64,000 nt of DNA from Lucinisca nassula (GCA_963580285.1 OY757011.1:1330501-1394500); one strand, 5' to 3'. Positions 9,788 to 20,771 are shown, counted from the stretch's first letter. Notes: a model not told the origin generated them from the sequence alone. A program made the numbers and translations.

Positions 9788-10192
9788 TTCGGTAGTCAAG
9801 TCTATAATGTATTTGTATAGGCGTCTTTTCGTAATGAATAGCAATATTCACCGTAAGAATGTCATCATTCATATTGTCATCATGAAAATACGCCTCTATA
9901 ATTCTGAACCCCTTGAACCCCACCTTTGTACAGTAAAACTGGGGTTCAGACGACAGAGGGGTAAACCTATTTTGTCTTATTTATGCTCCATAATATCGAT
10001 TGTGGGTACCGCCTTGACGAGTACTCACATTCTTTATTTTGAGCAAAAATAAGAAAAAATATCACAATTTTTAATCTTAAAAATTTTGTGTTTTTTTTTC
10101 GGCGGTAAAGTTTAAAATGTATTTGTATAGGCGTGTTTTCGTAATTAATAGCAATATTCACCGTAAGACTGTCATTGTTCATATTGTGATCT
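9788..10192 (-). mobile_element. FB-A element within a partial tandem duplication
   Basis: A complete but diverged FB-A lies at about 9881-10147. The right-end block plus ~45 bp of flank ('aatagcaatattcaccgtaa', 'gtcat', 'catattgt') occurs on both sides, at 9788-9884 and 10098-10192, about 310 bp apart. This arrangement fits a tandem duplication of element end plus flank rather than a simple target-site duplication. Confidence 0.6.
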
Positions 10193-10268
10193 GCAAACTG
10201 GGACCAGCTAAAAGTCCATGTAACGCACTCCATAGCTACAACCCTCTCTTCTCCTCCCAAAACAGGTA

Positions 10269-10782
10269 CAGTACAATCTACAATAATGGTCACCTCTGTT
10301 AAGCAGCCACCTCTCTTCAACAGCCACAATAGATCCTCTTATAGCATTTTACTATATATTTTACCTCTGTTCAGCAGCCGACTCTTTCCTCCAGCCAGCA
10401 GCCACCTTACCAAATATAAATTCCCTCTATTAAACAGCCAGAGTTAACTCAATAGCAAAAAAATCAAATGAAAAAGTTGGAATTTCTATTCTGGTGTATA
10501 TATTTATTGCAAAATTTATTTTTCCCATAATTGCCATTGTGATATCTGTATTATAAGCAAGTGAAAAGAAACAGTAATGGTGTGAGGTTTCAGATGACAC
10601 CTCTCCGTTATTTATGTTTCTTTAAGTACACCCATGGTGAGCTGCCTTCAATAATCACCATTTGTGTCTGTCGACAACAATCCATACATCACCCAAGACA
10701 TTTCCCTCTGTTGAACAGCCACCTCCCTTAATAGCCAGTTTTGGAGTTTTCCAATGATGGCTGTTTAATAGAGGTAAGACTG
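10269..10782. mobile_element. TA-flanked non-autonomous DNA element
   Basis: It starts 'cagtacaatctacaataatg' and ends 'ggctgtttaatagaggtaag' plus 'actg', with TA on both sides. Interior blocks 'ggtcacctctgttaagcagc', 'attccctctattaaacagcc' and 'agagttaactcaatagc' match the copy at 41843-42374. TA flanks and the terminal 'cagt...actg' are typical of Tc1/mariner-like elements. No transposase is encoded. Confidence 0.7.
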
Positions 10783-11159
10783 TATTATGATCGATCAGGG
10801 ACTCAATGATAGAATGGCTCGCTGATCCAAACTTTATCTCCATGATAACATTGCCTGAGGCATAAATATTCTTCGTTGCACATCAAGTGGTCGACCAATA
10901 CAGGATGTGTATATTACCATGTTCAAACATAAAAGATAATTAACAGACCAAAAATCTGTTCGATGAAAATAGAAAAAATAAATAAAATTTGACAAATAAT
11001 GAAGCAGAATCAACAACTCGCACACACACATTTACAATGTTTATCATATGACGTCGCTAATAAGCAGTGCCGTGTAATAACATGTCATCAGAAGAGATGG
11101 CAAACCCCCCGACAAAAAGCCAATATGGCCTTCGGAAGATTGTTCACCAATAGAAAGAG
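10783..11159. other. No gene recognised; FB-B scrap
   Basis: The stretch contains only a short FB-B scrap at 11041-11085 ('tatcatatgacgtcg', 'taataagcagtg'). Confidence 0.35.
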
Positions 11160-11700
11160 CAGCAGAATTAAACTAGCATTATATAACAAAAGTATTGGAG
11201 CTATTGCCATCACAAGATTATACTGTCAGGGGAGATAACCAAAAAACCAGGGCACTCAGAATTGTGGTTTTTGCGCATGACACGCCTGCTTAAGCTCATT
11301 ATTTCTGTACGAAGTACCATCAATATGTCTCAAAGGGTATTCGAGATATGGTGATCACAAGCTGGTCCTACTGTTATATTGGAAGGGTAGATAAGTCAAA
11401 TACCACAGTGCCAAGAGTTGTAATTCTTGCGCATGACACCGCTTCTGTACCTTGTATACAATTGTGCAAAAGTTCCTTCAATCTATCTCAAACGGTTTTG
11501 GTGTTATGGCCATCACAAGGTTATATTGTCAGGGGAGATAACTAAAAAAAACCAGAGCACCCAGAGTTGTAATTATTGAGCATGACACACCTGCTTAATC
11601 TCATGTACGTAAATCTGCATCAAGTGCCACCAATATGTCTCAAAGGGAGGTACGGTGATCACAAGGTGGTAATACTGTTATCGAGAGGTACCTATATTCG
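11160..11700 (+). repeat. Tandem array, ~170-bp units
   Basis: About three units share 'ggccatcacaaggttata', 'tgtcaggggagataac', 'cacccagagttgtaatt', 'gcatgacac' and 'caatatgtctcaaa'. It is the same family as 4876-5400. Long open frames here arise from the repeat. Confidence 0.6.
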
Positions 11701-11704
11701 GAAT

Positions 11705-12086
11705 CTAACATATATTTTCTATAGACTCTCCGATTTTGCTAAAAATGGTTCGTGTTTCCAGAGAAGGGGATTGGCAGCTCCATTTGGCATCTGCCAGATC
11801 ATTAATACCCTGGTCTTTTGCCTATGACCGTTTGATATGCTGTCAATGGAAAATAAGAACCAAGATATAAACAGATATCTATCAAATGGAGGCTTTTCCG
11901 TGCAACTTGGTTCCGATAATCCTTTTGGAAAGAGTTGATCAGACGATTGAAGAGACAATTAACAAGGACACACAGACAGCTGGGGGCAGGAAAGGGTTCA
12001 GCTTAAAGCCAGGGACTGTCAGTAGATACTACATCACTGAGGAGTATAGAAGTGCCTTCCTCAGATATTTGAGGCAAATCTTAAGT
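11705..12086 (+). pseudogene. Fragment of an uncharacterised invertebrate/fish protein
   Basis: Read across two or three frames, this stretch encodes the blocks 'GDWQLHLASARSLIPWSFAY', 'NRYLSNGGFSVQLGS', 'VDQTIEETINKDTQTAGG', 'KGFSLKPGTVSRYYITEE' and 'YRSAFLRYLRQ' in order. I recognise this block order from recurrent uncharacterised proteins of marine invertebrate and fish genomes, often found near transposons; no function is known to me. The frame changes at about 11840 and 11925, so the copy is broken. The PLE tail on the opposite strand truncates it at 12087. No splice sites were resolved, so it could be a decayed exon or part of a large mobile element. Confidence 0.5.
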
Positions 12087-12460
12087 AAAGTAGAAGTAAA
12101 ACAAAGATCAGGAATCGATACAATTAACTTACTCCACCCATCAAAGACACCAAAGGGAAAGAAACACAAACATGAAGCTACCAGACCATAATGGAAACCT
12201 AAAAAGGAAGGCCTTAAGGACAGTTACTTTCCCACAAAATGGCCAAATGGCCATCCAAAATAAAAAGGCACAAGTGATACACACAGTAAGCAACAAACAA
12301 CAACATTATTATATAAACCGCCTCAGAAGAACCGCCTTGAAACGGTCAGTGGAAAGAATTCCACTGGGGGGGGGGGGGGGTCTTAAATCGATTTTACATG
12401 GCCATTATCCTCGCCCTTACCTCTGTCGCGGTATATACTAATTTTGTCTAGTCCGCATGA
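12087..12460 (-). mobile_element. PLE 3' tail, first of a head-to-tail pair
   Basis: Read on the minus strand it runs from 'atgcggactag' to the terminus 'ttttacttctactt', with the variable G/C-run at 12366-12381. It abuts the next PLE copy at 12460/12461 with no intervening DNA, in the same orientation. Tandem partial copies are a known feature of Penelope-like elements. Confidence 0.75.
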
Positions 12461-13216
12461 AAAGTAGAAGTAAAACAAAGACCAGAAATCTATACAATTA
12501 ACTTACTCCACCCACCAAAGACACCAAAGGGAAAGAAACTAAAACATGAAGCGACCAGACCATAATGGAATCCTAAACAAAGGAAGGCCATAAGGACAGT
12601 TACTTTCTCACAAAATGGCCACATGTCCATCCAAAATAAAAAGACACAAGTGATACACACAGTAAGTAACAAACAACAACATAAATAAACCGCTACAGAA
12701 GCACCGCCTTGGAACGGTCAGTGGAAAGAATTCCACTGGGGTGGGGGGGGGGGGCTTAAATCGATACTACATGGCTTCCTAACTCATCAGTGTAACATCT
12801 CCGAGAACATACAAATAAAAAAACTACAGAGATGAAACAAGGTTGAGGATTCGATAGCATACAACAAAAGAATTGCTGGAGCAAAAGAAAACCAACAGTT
12901 AGACTCCGAGGGGCCCGACCAAAGACGGAGCATCAGGCGCCAGCTTACATAAAGAATGCTAAAATAAAATAAAATTCCATTTATGTTTTTACGCTTGAAC
13001 CGTCATATAATCTTAAGCCCGACCCACCTGTGTGCAATCAGAGAGGGAATCGAAGTTGCCAACCGTGATTGGGTTAGCTACCATGCATGCAGTCTGTTTT
13101 ATAGCATTTATGTTGTTCCCAATCTTTATATATCGACGAACGATATTACGAAATTGGGTACTAAAGTCATAACAGGCATGTATTTTTCTAAATTTATATA
13201 CTAAGTCAACAATGAA

Positions 13217-13675
13217 TTAGGGTTCCGATAGGCCATATTGCAGAAGTGTTTTAAGTTCAACATTGAATTTTGAAACCAAATCAGAATGACGTCTATAAAA
13301 CTTAGAAAAGGCTTTACGTAGTTTATTATACCGATACCCCTGATTAAGAAGCTTAGCGGTTAATAATTTATTACGAGTGTTGAAGTAGGATACATGACTA
13401 GACACTCTAGCGAATCGAATTAACTGCGAAATATAAACCCCGTACGATGTAATACCCATCGGAATACCCACAATTTGTCTAAATAACTTAGTACCGAATC
13501 TAATATTAATATTGTCAAGTATAAAGGTGAGGGCATCACACACTTTCTGACATGAACGAAGTGTATAATTCTTATGGTCTTTAGAAGTGAAAAATACGGT
13601 CTTTAGAAGTGAAAAATGCATTTCTGACATTACATGCAAGATAGAGAGAATCTTCTCTGTGAAAAGTCCATTCAA
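13217..13675 (-). pseudogene. PLE reverse transcriptase, catalytic core deleted in frame
   Basis: 152 codons remain open. They include 'SCQKVCDALTFILDN', 'FRQIVGIPMG' and then directly 'SYGVYISQLIRFAR', 'NKLLTAKLLNQGYRY' and 'KFYRRHSDLVSKFN'. Compared with the copy at 54697-55722, about 350 bp between 'GIPMG' and 'SYGVYIS' are missing, removing the YLDD active-site motif without breaking the frame. A 23-bp direct duplication near 13585-13610 ('gtctttagaagtgaaaaat' twice) shifts the frame at the N-terminal side. It cannot be catalytically active. Confidence 0.8.
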
Positions 13676-14100
13676 TTAAATCATTAAAGTCATTTATTCT
13701 TGTAAGGTAGGACACACCGTGTGCTCATAATTGTTTTATTGCCCCCCCCCCCTGTGATATACTCTCTGTAGCAGATCAAAGAGTGCCCCTAATATGGTGA
13801 TTAGTAGCTCTTGTTGAATCCCTGACTGAGGCACTTAAGGGGAAAATCAATAAGGTACACTCTAGTCAACAGTTAGTAAACTATTGATTTTTCCCCAAGA
13901 GGCCTCTTACCTGTTGAGGACAGGGGTCTTCTCTTCAGTCAGCACTGAGGGCTATATAATATTATGTAATGCAATGATGGTCCTCAATAAACGAGAATAA
14001 ATGCCTTTAAGCTTTTCTTTAATAAGATTATGAGGAAATGTAGTGTAAAGAGTGGAGAAATCGTAAGTAGACAGACTTGAAGCATGAAAACATCTGGATT

Positions 14101-14352
14101 TCATTTTTTTAAAACCTCATTCGAATTTTTAATAGACCAAAACAGATTTCTTCCTGATCTTTCAAAGACTTTATCACAATATTTAATCACATGCGTTTTA
14201 ATAGCAGAAAGACAGGAAGTTAATAATTTAGAAAGTTCAGTGGTAGTGCAAGAGCTAAAATTTGCAATAAACCGTGCTTTGTAAGGTCTTTTATGAAGTT
14301 TTGGAAACCAGTATAGCGTAGGAAGCGTGTCTTGGCCTTCTGTAACACACAC
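14101..14352 (-). pseudogene. PLE reverse transcriptase, N-terminal block
   Basis: 83 open codons with 'LPTLYWFPKLHKRPYKAR', 'FIANFSSCTTTELSKLL' and 'HVIKYCDKVFERSGRNLF'. This is the RT segment with the 'PKLHK' motif common to this PLE group. It continues upstream to about 14450 in broken frames and downstream until the 13.99-kb insertion. A related block is at 49066-49335. Confidence 0.75.
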
Positions 14353-14461
14353 AGCATATTTGGTGGTTGAATGACAAATATGTTCATCTACTATAGCTCT
14401 CTCTTCAGCTAAAGCCTGAAGTTCATAGGCCTTAGTACCACCAAGCTCCTGCTTAAGCGTG

Positions 14462-17440
14462 CCCCTTTGAGTCCCGAGAATGCTGATTCTTTAGCTCGTC
14501 ACCAATGTAGCCCCTTCAGTTTTGATCGGATCTTTCTGAAACTTATATGTAAGGTGGCTGGGGATAAAATCTCGGATGAGTCCGAACACCGGCCATCTCA
14601 GCCCATTTATCATAGAGTTATGTCCCTTTGATTGTTGAAAATGTGGATTTTGGACCTTGGCATCACCGTAGCCCCTTCAGTTTTGATCAGAACTTTCTGA
14701 CACTTATAATATGTAAGGTGGCTGTGGATAAAACCTTGGATGAGTTCAAAAACCGGACAAGTCGGCCCATTTATCATAGAGTAACGTCCCTTTGATCGCT
14801 GAAAATGCCAAATTTTGACCTTGTCATCAATGTAGCCCCTCGTATGAGTTCGTATACCGGCCTAGTCTGTACGTTTATCATTGCGTTACGTGCCTTTGAG
14901 TGCTGAAAATGCCGATTTTAGCTCACCTGGACCGAAGGCTCAAGGGGAGCTTATAGTATAGTGGGTCCTCCGTCGTCCATTCGTTGTCCGTCCGTCCTTC
15001 CGTCCGTCCGTCCACACTTTTCAGCAGCTATATCTCTGCAGCCTGCAGGCTGATCTCAATCATTTCTCATCTGTAGCATGTCTCTGGTGGGGCATTGATG
15101 ACTTAAACTTTTTTTGAAATCGCACGAAAACTTTGGTTGCAATGGCAACCACAAGGTCCCATAGACTTACAATGGGAGAATGCTTGTTATCACCGTAGTA
15201 TCTTCAGTTTTGATCGGATCTTTCCGAAACTTATATGTAAGGTGGCTTGGGATAAAATCTCAGATGAGATCGAAAAAAAAACCGGCCAACATGGCCCATT
15301 TATCATAGAGTTACGACCCTTTGTTTGCTGAAAATGCCGATTTTTAGATCACCTGGACCGAAGGCTCCAGGGGAGCTTACAGTATAGTGAGTCCTCCGTC
15401 GTCCGTCCGTCCACACTTTTGAGCAGCTATATCTCTGCATCCTGCAGGCTCATCTCAATCATTTCTCATCTGTAGCATGCCTCTGGTGGGGCATTGGTGA
15501 CATAAACCTTTTTACTGAAATCGCACGAAAACTTTGGTTGCAATGGCAACCACAAGGTCCCATAGACTTACAATGGAAAAATGCTTTTCATCACCGTTGC
15601 GCCTTCTGAAACTTATATGTAAGGTGGTTGGGGATGGAATCTGGGATGAGTTCGAAGCCCTGCCAAGTTGGTCCATTTATCATAGAGTTATGTCTATTTG
15701 ATTGCTGAAAATGCCGATTTTTGATTTGTCATCACCGTAGCCCCTTTTGTTCTCATACGATCTGTCTGAAACTTATACGTAAGGTAGCTGGGAATAAAAC
15801 CTCGGATGAATTCGAAAACCAGCCAAGTCGGCCCATTTATCAAAGAGTAACGTCCCTTTGATGGCTGAAAATGCCAATTTTTGACCTTGTCATCACCGTA
15901 GCCCTCTCATTTTTGATCGGATTTTTTTGTAAAACTTATGTGAAAGGTGGCTGGTGATAAAACCTAGGATGCGTTCGAATACTGGCCAAGTCGGCCAATG
16001 TATCGTACAGTTACGTCGCTTTGATTCCTGAAAATGCTGATTCTTTATCTTGTAATCAATGTAGCCCCTTCAGTTTTATTCGGATCTTTCTGAAACTTAT
16101 GTGTAAGGTGGCTGGGGATAAAACCTCGGATGAGCTTGAAAATCGGCCAAGTCGTCCCATGTATCATAGAGTTACGTCCCTTTGATTGTTGAAAATGTCG
16201 AGTTTTTACCTTGTCATCACCATAGCCCCTTCAGTTTTGATCGGATCTTTCTGAAACTAATATATGAGGTGGCAGTGGATAAAACTTCCGATGAGTTCGA
16301 AAACCGGCCAAGTCTCCCCAGTAATGATAGAGTTTTGTCCCTTTGATGGCTGAAAATGTCGATTTTTGACATTGTCATCACCGTTGCCCCTTCAGTTTTG
16401 ATAGGATCTTTCGGAAACATATATGTATGGTGGCTGGGGATAAAACCTCGGATAATTTTAATACTGGCCAAGTTGGTCCATTTATCATAGAGTTACGTTC
16501 CTTTGATTTCTTAAAATGTCGATTTATGACCTTGTCATCACTGTAGCCCCTTCAGCTTTGATTGGATCATTTTGAAACTTATATGTAAGGTGGCTCGAGA
16601 TAAAATCTCGGATGAGTTCGAAAACCGGCCAAGTCGGCCCATTTATTATAGAGTTGTGACCCTTTGATGGCTGAAAATGTTGATTTATTACCTTGTCATC
16701 ACCGTAGCCCCTTCAGTTTTGATCGGATTTTTCTGAAACTTATATGTAAGGTGGCTTGGGATAAAGCCTCGAATGAGTTCGAAAACTGGTCAAGTCGGCC
16801 CATTTATAATAGAGAAACACCCCTTTGATCGCTGAAAATGCCAAATTTTGACCTTGTCATCACCGTAGCCCCTTCAGTTTTGATCGGATTTTTCTGAAAC
16901 TTATATGTAAGGTGGCTGGGAATAAAACATCGGATGAGTTCGAATACAGGCCAAATTGCACATTTGTCATAGAGTTTCGTGCCTTTGATTTCTTGAAAAT
17001 GCCTATTTTTGACCTTGTCATCACTGCTGCCCCTTCAGGTTAGAGCGGATCTTCATGAAACTTACAACCAAGTAAGTCAGGCAGAAAGCTCGGATGAGTT
17101 TGAAAACTCGTGAGGTTTGCCTATTTATCACAGAGTAACATCCCTTTGATTGCAGCAGGTAATTGCTTATTTTTGAATTTGTCAGCACCATACCCCTTCA
17201 GTTTATATCGGATCTTCTTAGCAAGTCAGGAATAAAAGCTTGAATGAGTTCGAAAACCGGTGAGGTTAGCCTATTTATCATAGAGTTACATTCTACTTGA
17301 TTTGCAGAAAATGCTTATCCTGTAATCACCATGTCCTCCCATAAATCCTTCCGTAAAGGTTGGCACTTCCTGAAACTTTGAATCTGTTAGCTCAGGTGAG
17401 CGATACAGGACCAGCTTGGTCCTCTTCTTTTTTTCGTATA
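14462..17440 (+). repeat. Large tandem array (~165-bp units) with 'caggtgagc' end
   Basis: Roughly 15 units carry 'ccccttcagttttgatcgga', 'tctgaaacttatatgtaagg', 'tggctggggataaaa', 'gatgagttcgaaaac' and 'catttatcatagagtta'. The element head 'gctcacctggaccgaaggct', with a 'gtccgtccgtcc' run and a separate ~240-bp block ('atctctgcagcctgcaggct', 'ggcaaccacaaggtcccata'), occurs twice, at 14934-15185 and 15348-15590. The far end reads 'agctcaggtgagcgatacag' at 17390. Heads and end form short inverted termini 'gctcacctg'/'caggtgagc', so the array looks like the body of a non-autonomous element of a type common in bivalves. No protein is encoded. Confidence 0.7.
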
Positions 17441-17884
17441 AAGTATTAAGCAGACTATAAGTAAAAATAAGAAAGCATTTTTGGTCTAATTTTCTATGAG
17501 TGAACGAGCTTCTACTTGACAACAAGCCCACGCAACAGAAAACAACAAAATGGCTAACATCGCATCAGATTTTGCAAACATAAAGATTTACAGCTGCAGT
17601 TTTACCGATTAACAAAAGTTACCTTTTGCAACCTTTTCCATCACGTGAACATCATCAAGTCCATGAAATAAAGACCCCCCTAAATATGTTCTAGAAAGGG
17701 TTGCACCACAGAACTGGAAAATATGGAGTTTACATATTTTCTGGGCCAGACTAGCTAGTTTCGGCCAATTAGGCCTCATCAGTGGATCAGATATTTTCAA
17801 AATTCAACAATGGAATCAATGATCCCAAAGGACAAGAAAATATAAACTACACTATGATGTAGTGCAGGGAGACTTTTTACGGCC
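17441..17884. other. No gene recognised
   Basis: This is AT-rich DNA between the large array and an FB-A2 element. Short ORFs are present, but none has a recognisable domain. Confidence 0.35.
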
Positions 17885-18130
17885 GCCACTTTATATACAT
17901 GTAGTGAAAACTTGGGTTTAAGGCTATAAACATTATTTTCCTTATTCCTGCTCCAAGACATAGGTTGTGGGTACTCGTTAGAATCGCCTCAATGAGGCGG
18001 TTCCAAAGAGCACACACAGCATATGTTTGCAGTATTTATAAGAAAAACATCACTGATTTCCATCAGAAAAATTGCCATTTTGGAGATGTGAAAACATGCT
18101 CTATGTCTCACGGGTGTGTTATCGTAATGA
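17885..18130 (-). mobile_element. FB-A2 foldback element
   Basis: This is the FB-A2 variant read in reverse: 'ccttattcctgctccaagac', 'ataggttgtgggtactcgtt', the hairpin 'aatcgcctcaatgaggcggt', 'gcagtatttataagaaaaac', 'gatgtgaaaacatgc' and the terminus 'gggtgtgttatcgtaatg'. A PLE fragment begins immediately after the terminus. Confidence 0.6.
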
Positions 18131-18963
18131 AAATTTTATAGACGTCATTCCGATTTCATTTCAAAATTCAGTGTTGGACTAAAATCTCTTCTGCAACAAG
18201 GTCTATCGGAACACGAATTTTATGGTGACTCAGTATAAAAATTCAGAAAAATATATTATTGCAATGACATCAGCACCCAGTTTCATAAAATTATATTTCG
18301 ATATAAAAAGATTTGGTACAATATAAATGCTATACGATAGACTGCATGCATGGTAGTTAACGACAGACCGCATGCATGGTAGTTAACCCAATCACGGTTA
18401 ACAACTTTCCACCCTCTTTAATTGCACGTCGGTGGGTCAGGCCTCAGATTCTATGACGATTCCAGCGTAAAGGCTTACTGAGAATTATAGAGAATTTAAA
18501 TTTATGTAATGTTGGTTGGTGTCTGATGCTCTGTCTGAGGTCGGGCCCATCGGAGTCTAACTGTTGGTTTTGTTTTGCTCCAGCATTTCAGTAGTTTCTT
18601 GCTGTTGAGTCCTCACTGTTGTTCCATCTCTATGGTTGTTTGATTTTTGTGTTTACGGAGATGTTGCACTGATTAGTTAGGAGACCTGAACAAATTATTT
18701 GTCTAAATCGCGACGGAAGTAAGGGCAAGGATTGCGGCCGCGTAAAATCGATTAAGCCCCCATGTGGAATTCGTTTCACTGACCATTCCAAGGCGGTTCT
18801 TTTGTTGCGGTTTATTTTTGTTATGATTTATCTTTGAGTGTATGTGTCGCTTATATCTTTTTGTTTGGACAGTCAGTTGGCCATTTAGTGGGAAAGTAAC
18901 TGTCCTTTTGGCTTTCCGCTATTGATGTTTCAATTAGCGTCTAGTTGTTTCGTGTTTGTGTTT
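18131..18963 (+). mobile_element. PLE fragment (RT C-terminus and tail)
   Basis: It starts in the C-terminal RT coding region ('gacgtcattccgatttc', 'ctcttctgcaacaaggtcta', 'tcggaacacgaattttatgg') and runs through the tail to 'ttcgtgtttgtgtttctt', where it is cut by the palindromic satellite. The phrase 'gcatgcatggtagttaa' is duplicated at about 18343-18385. Frames are broken. Confidence 0.7.
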
Positions 18964-19329
18964 CTTATATAAGATAATATATGTGCGCACAAGATAATAT
19001 GTGACAACATAGTTTATCTTGTGCGGACAACATATTATCTTGTGCGCACAAGACCAAATCTTGTTCGCACAATTTAATTTCATGTGCGCACAAGATATTA
19101 TCTTGTTTGCGCAACATATTATCTTGTTCGCACAACTTAATATCTTGTGGGAACAAGATATTATCTTGTCCGTACAAGATCTATGTTGTGCGAACAAGAT
19201 GATATTGCTTGTGCGCACAATATAATATGTTGTGCGAACAAGATATGTTGTCCGAACAAGATAATATCTTGTGCGCACAAGATAATATGCTGTGCGAACA
19301 AGATACTATCTTGTGCGCACAAGATAATA
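18964..19329. repeat. Palindromic satellite 'cttgtgcgcacaag' (left part)
   Basis: About 17 imperfect copies of a ~20-bp unit of alternating 'cttgtgcgcacaagataata' and 'ttgttcgcacaacatatt' types. Each unit is itself nearly palindromic, so both strands give long cysteine-histidine-lysine-isoleucine frames that are not genes. The array is cut by a pogo-like element at 19330 and resumes at 20174-20220. Confidence 0.75.
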
Positions 19330-20173
19330 CAGTCGAACTTCGATGGCTCGAACTCGCCGGGACCGCCGAAAAAAGTTCGAGCCATCGGTAGTTCGAGCCA
19401 TTGGAGTCCAACTCGGCAAGATCCATCTGTTTGTACTATGATTTTTTATCGTAGCTGCGGCTATTTTGGTGACATCCGGTACATTTATCGGTCATAATTT
19501 AAGCCACGTAGTATACCTTTCGCACTTTCAGGTAAATAAGAAAATACTACAATAATAAATCATTAAATTTTATTTACTAGATGAAAAGTTTAAAATGCAA
19601 CAACGTTTATGGCTGCAGGAGTGAATGATGAGCCGTATTTTTGGTCCGTATTTTAAGGCAAAGACTGTAATTTTGGCAGGTCTTAGTCAATGTCGGTGTG
19701 AAATTTTAATTTGTGAAACATATTTTGCCATCTTAAATTTCCTAATGCCGCCTCATTAGCCCTGGGTTATTATAGGTGTTTACAATAAACTTAATTTGAC
19801 ACCTTCTCAACATTAATCTCTTGACCTGTTGATCAAATGGATTGCGCCAATCAAGTACACCTGTGTTATGTAAACAGCTGCTTCGGCAAGACGCTTTGTC
19901 AATATCAAAGCGTCTTATGATACTGATCACGCGCCTGCGTGACTTGATCGGTAATTTTTAAAAAGGTAATTATTGCGAGCCATCGGTGGGATTTTACATA
20001 GAAAATGCACTCTAGGGACCAAGCTTAGAGTTCGAGGGTTCGAGCCATCGTGGTTCGAGCTAAGGGTGGTATGTTTAGTTAAAATGAAAAGGGATTTTGC
20101 CGAGACTGAAAAGTCAGTCAGACCAAAACGTGGTGTTCGAGCCTACCGAGTTCGACCCATCGAAGTTCGACTG
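19330..20173. mobile_element. Pogo/Tigger-like non-autonomous element
   Basis: Terminal inverted repeats 'cagtcgaacttcgatggctc' and 'catcgaagttcgactg' are flanked by TA on each side, the usual Tc1/mariner-superfamily duplication. Subterminal copies of 'gttcgagccatcg' in both orientations resemble transposase-binding arrays of pogo-like elements. 844 bp without a transposase ORF. It is inserted into the palindromic satellite. Relatives are at 48440-48725 and, as an end only, at 21859. Confidence 0.7.
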
Positions 20174-20240
20174 TATGTTGTCCGAACAAGATAATATCTT
20201 GTCATATTATCTTGTGCGCACCACTTATATAAAAAAACTT
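20174..20240. repeat. Palindromic satellite (right part) and common flank
   Basis: The satellite resumes ('gttgtccgaacaagataata'), then stops at 'cttgtcccttcccgggttcc'. The second satellite locus ends in the same way at 52665 ('catgtcccttccagggttcc'), so satellite and flank travel together as one element. Confidence 0.55.
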
Positions 20241-20496
20241 GTCCCTTCCCGGGTTCCGCAATGTTTTCTATATAAAGGGTGTTCACTACACGGAACTGTT
20301 ATCGTGACGAATAATTAAAAGAAGGTGAATCAGTATTTTAATACTTTAATTCACGGTGTACAGTCAATATAGAGTTATCTAATACCACATGCTCTAGCCA
20401 ATTGAAACGGTACCGCAGGCTCCGTCGTGAGCTTTTGTGACATGGTGAGACCCACAGTTTTTGGCATGCAATGTACAAGAGTTGCCTGAAACAAAA

Positions 20497-20771
20497 CATA
20501 AAGATAAAGATAAAGAAGCTTTGTTTAACGTCGCACTTCCGGAACAAATAGCATAAGCCTTGCAGAGCTTTTATTGCGACAAACAAAGTATCCTTTAACA
20601 AATACTTACCTGCCTTCATTTATCTTCCTAGGACTACCCCTGATAATGCGAGCGTCAGCCAAAGGAGCACCTAGTACCATATTTCACGCATTTGGTATGG
20701 CGCGGCCGGGGATCGAACCCGCGACCTCCAATTCCCGAAGCCGATGCTCTACGACTGAGTTATCGGGCCGG
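20497..20771 (-). mobile_element. tRNA-headed SINE
   Basis: On the minus strand a tRNA-like head with A box ('gataactcagtcg') and B box ('gggttcgatcccc') begins at 20771. The 3' end is 'gcgacgttaaacaaagc' followed by '(tttatc)n', the tail typical of molluscan SINEs. The head contains a divergent anticodon arm and lacks a normal acceptor stem, so it is not a tRNA gene. Confidence 0.7.

Larger units (their letters stand above)
12461..14460 (-). mobile_element. Penelope-like element with RT remnants
   Basis: It comprises a complete 3' tail (12461-12960), the C-terminal coding region, and RT blocks at 13217-13675 and 14101-14352, all on the minus strand. Within it, about 13690-13998 is an unrelated ~305-bp insertion with short inverted ends ('atttattct' and its complement) that separates the two RT blocks. 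The 5' end merges with the tandem array at about 14462. No GIY-YIG endonuclease domain is visible, as expected for a truncated or endonuclease-lacking PLE. Confidence 0.75.

Noticed and set aside
18964..19330. CRISPR-like regular repeats
   Set aside because: There are no unique spacers between repeats, the units are adjacent and palindromic, and the rest of the window is eukaryotic repeat DNA.
18934..19497. Several overlapping ORFs rich in Cys-Ala-His-Lys-Ile on both strands
   Set aside because: They are translations of a palindromic ~20-bp satellite and continue into a pogo-like element; there is no protein signature.
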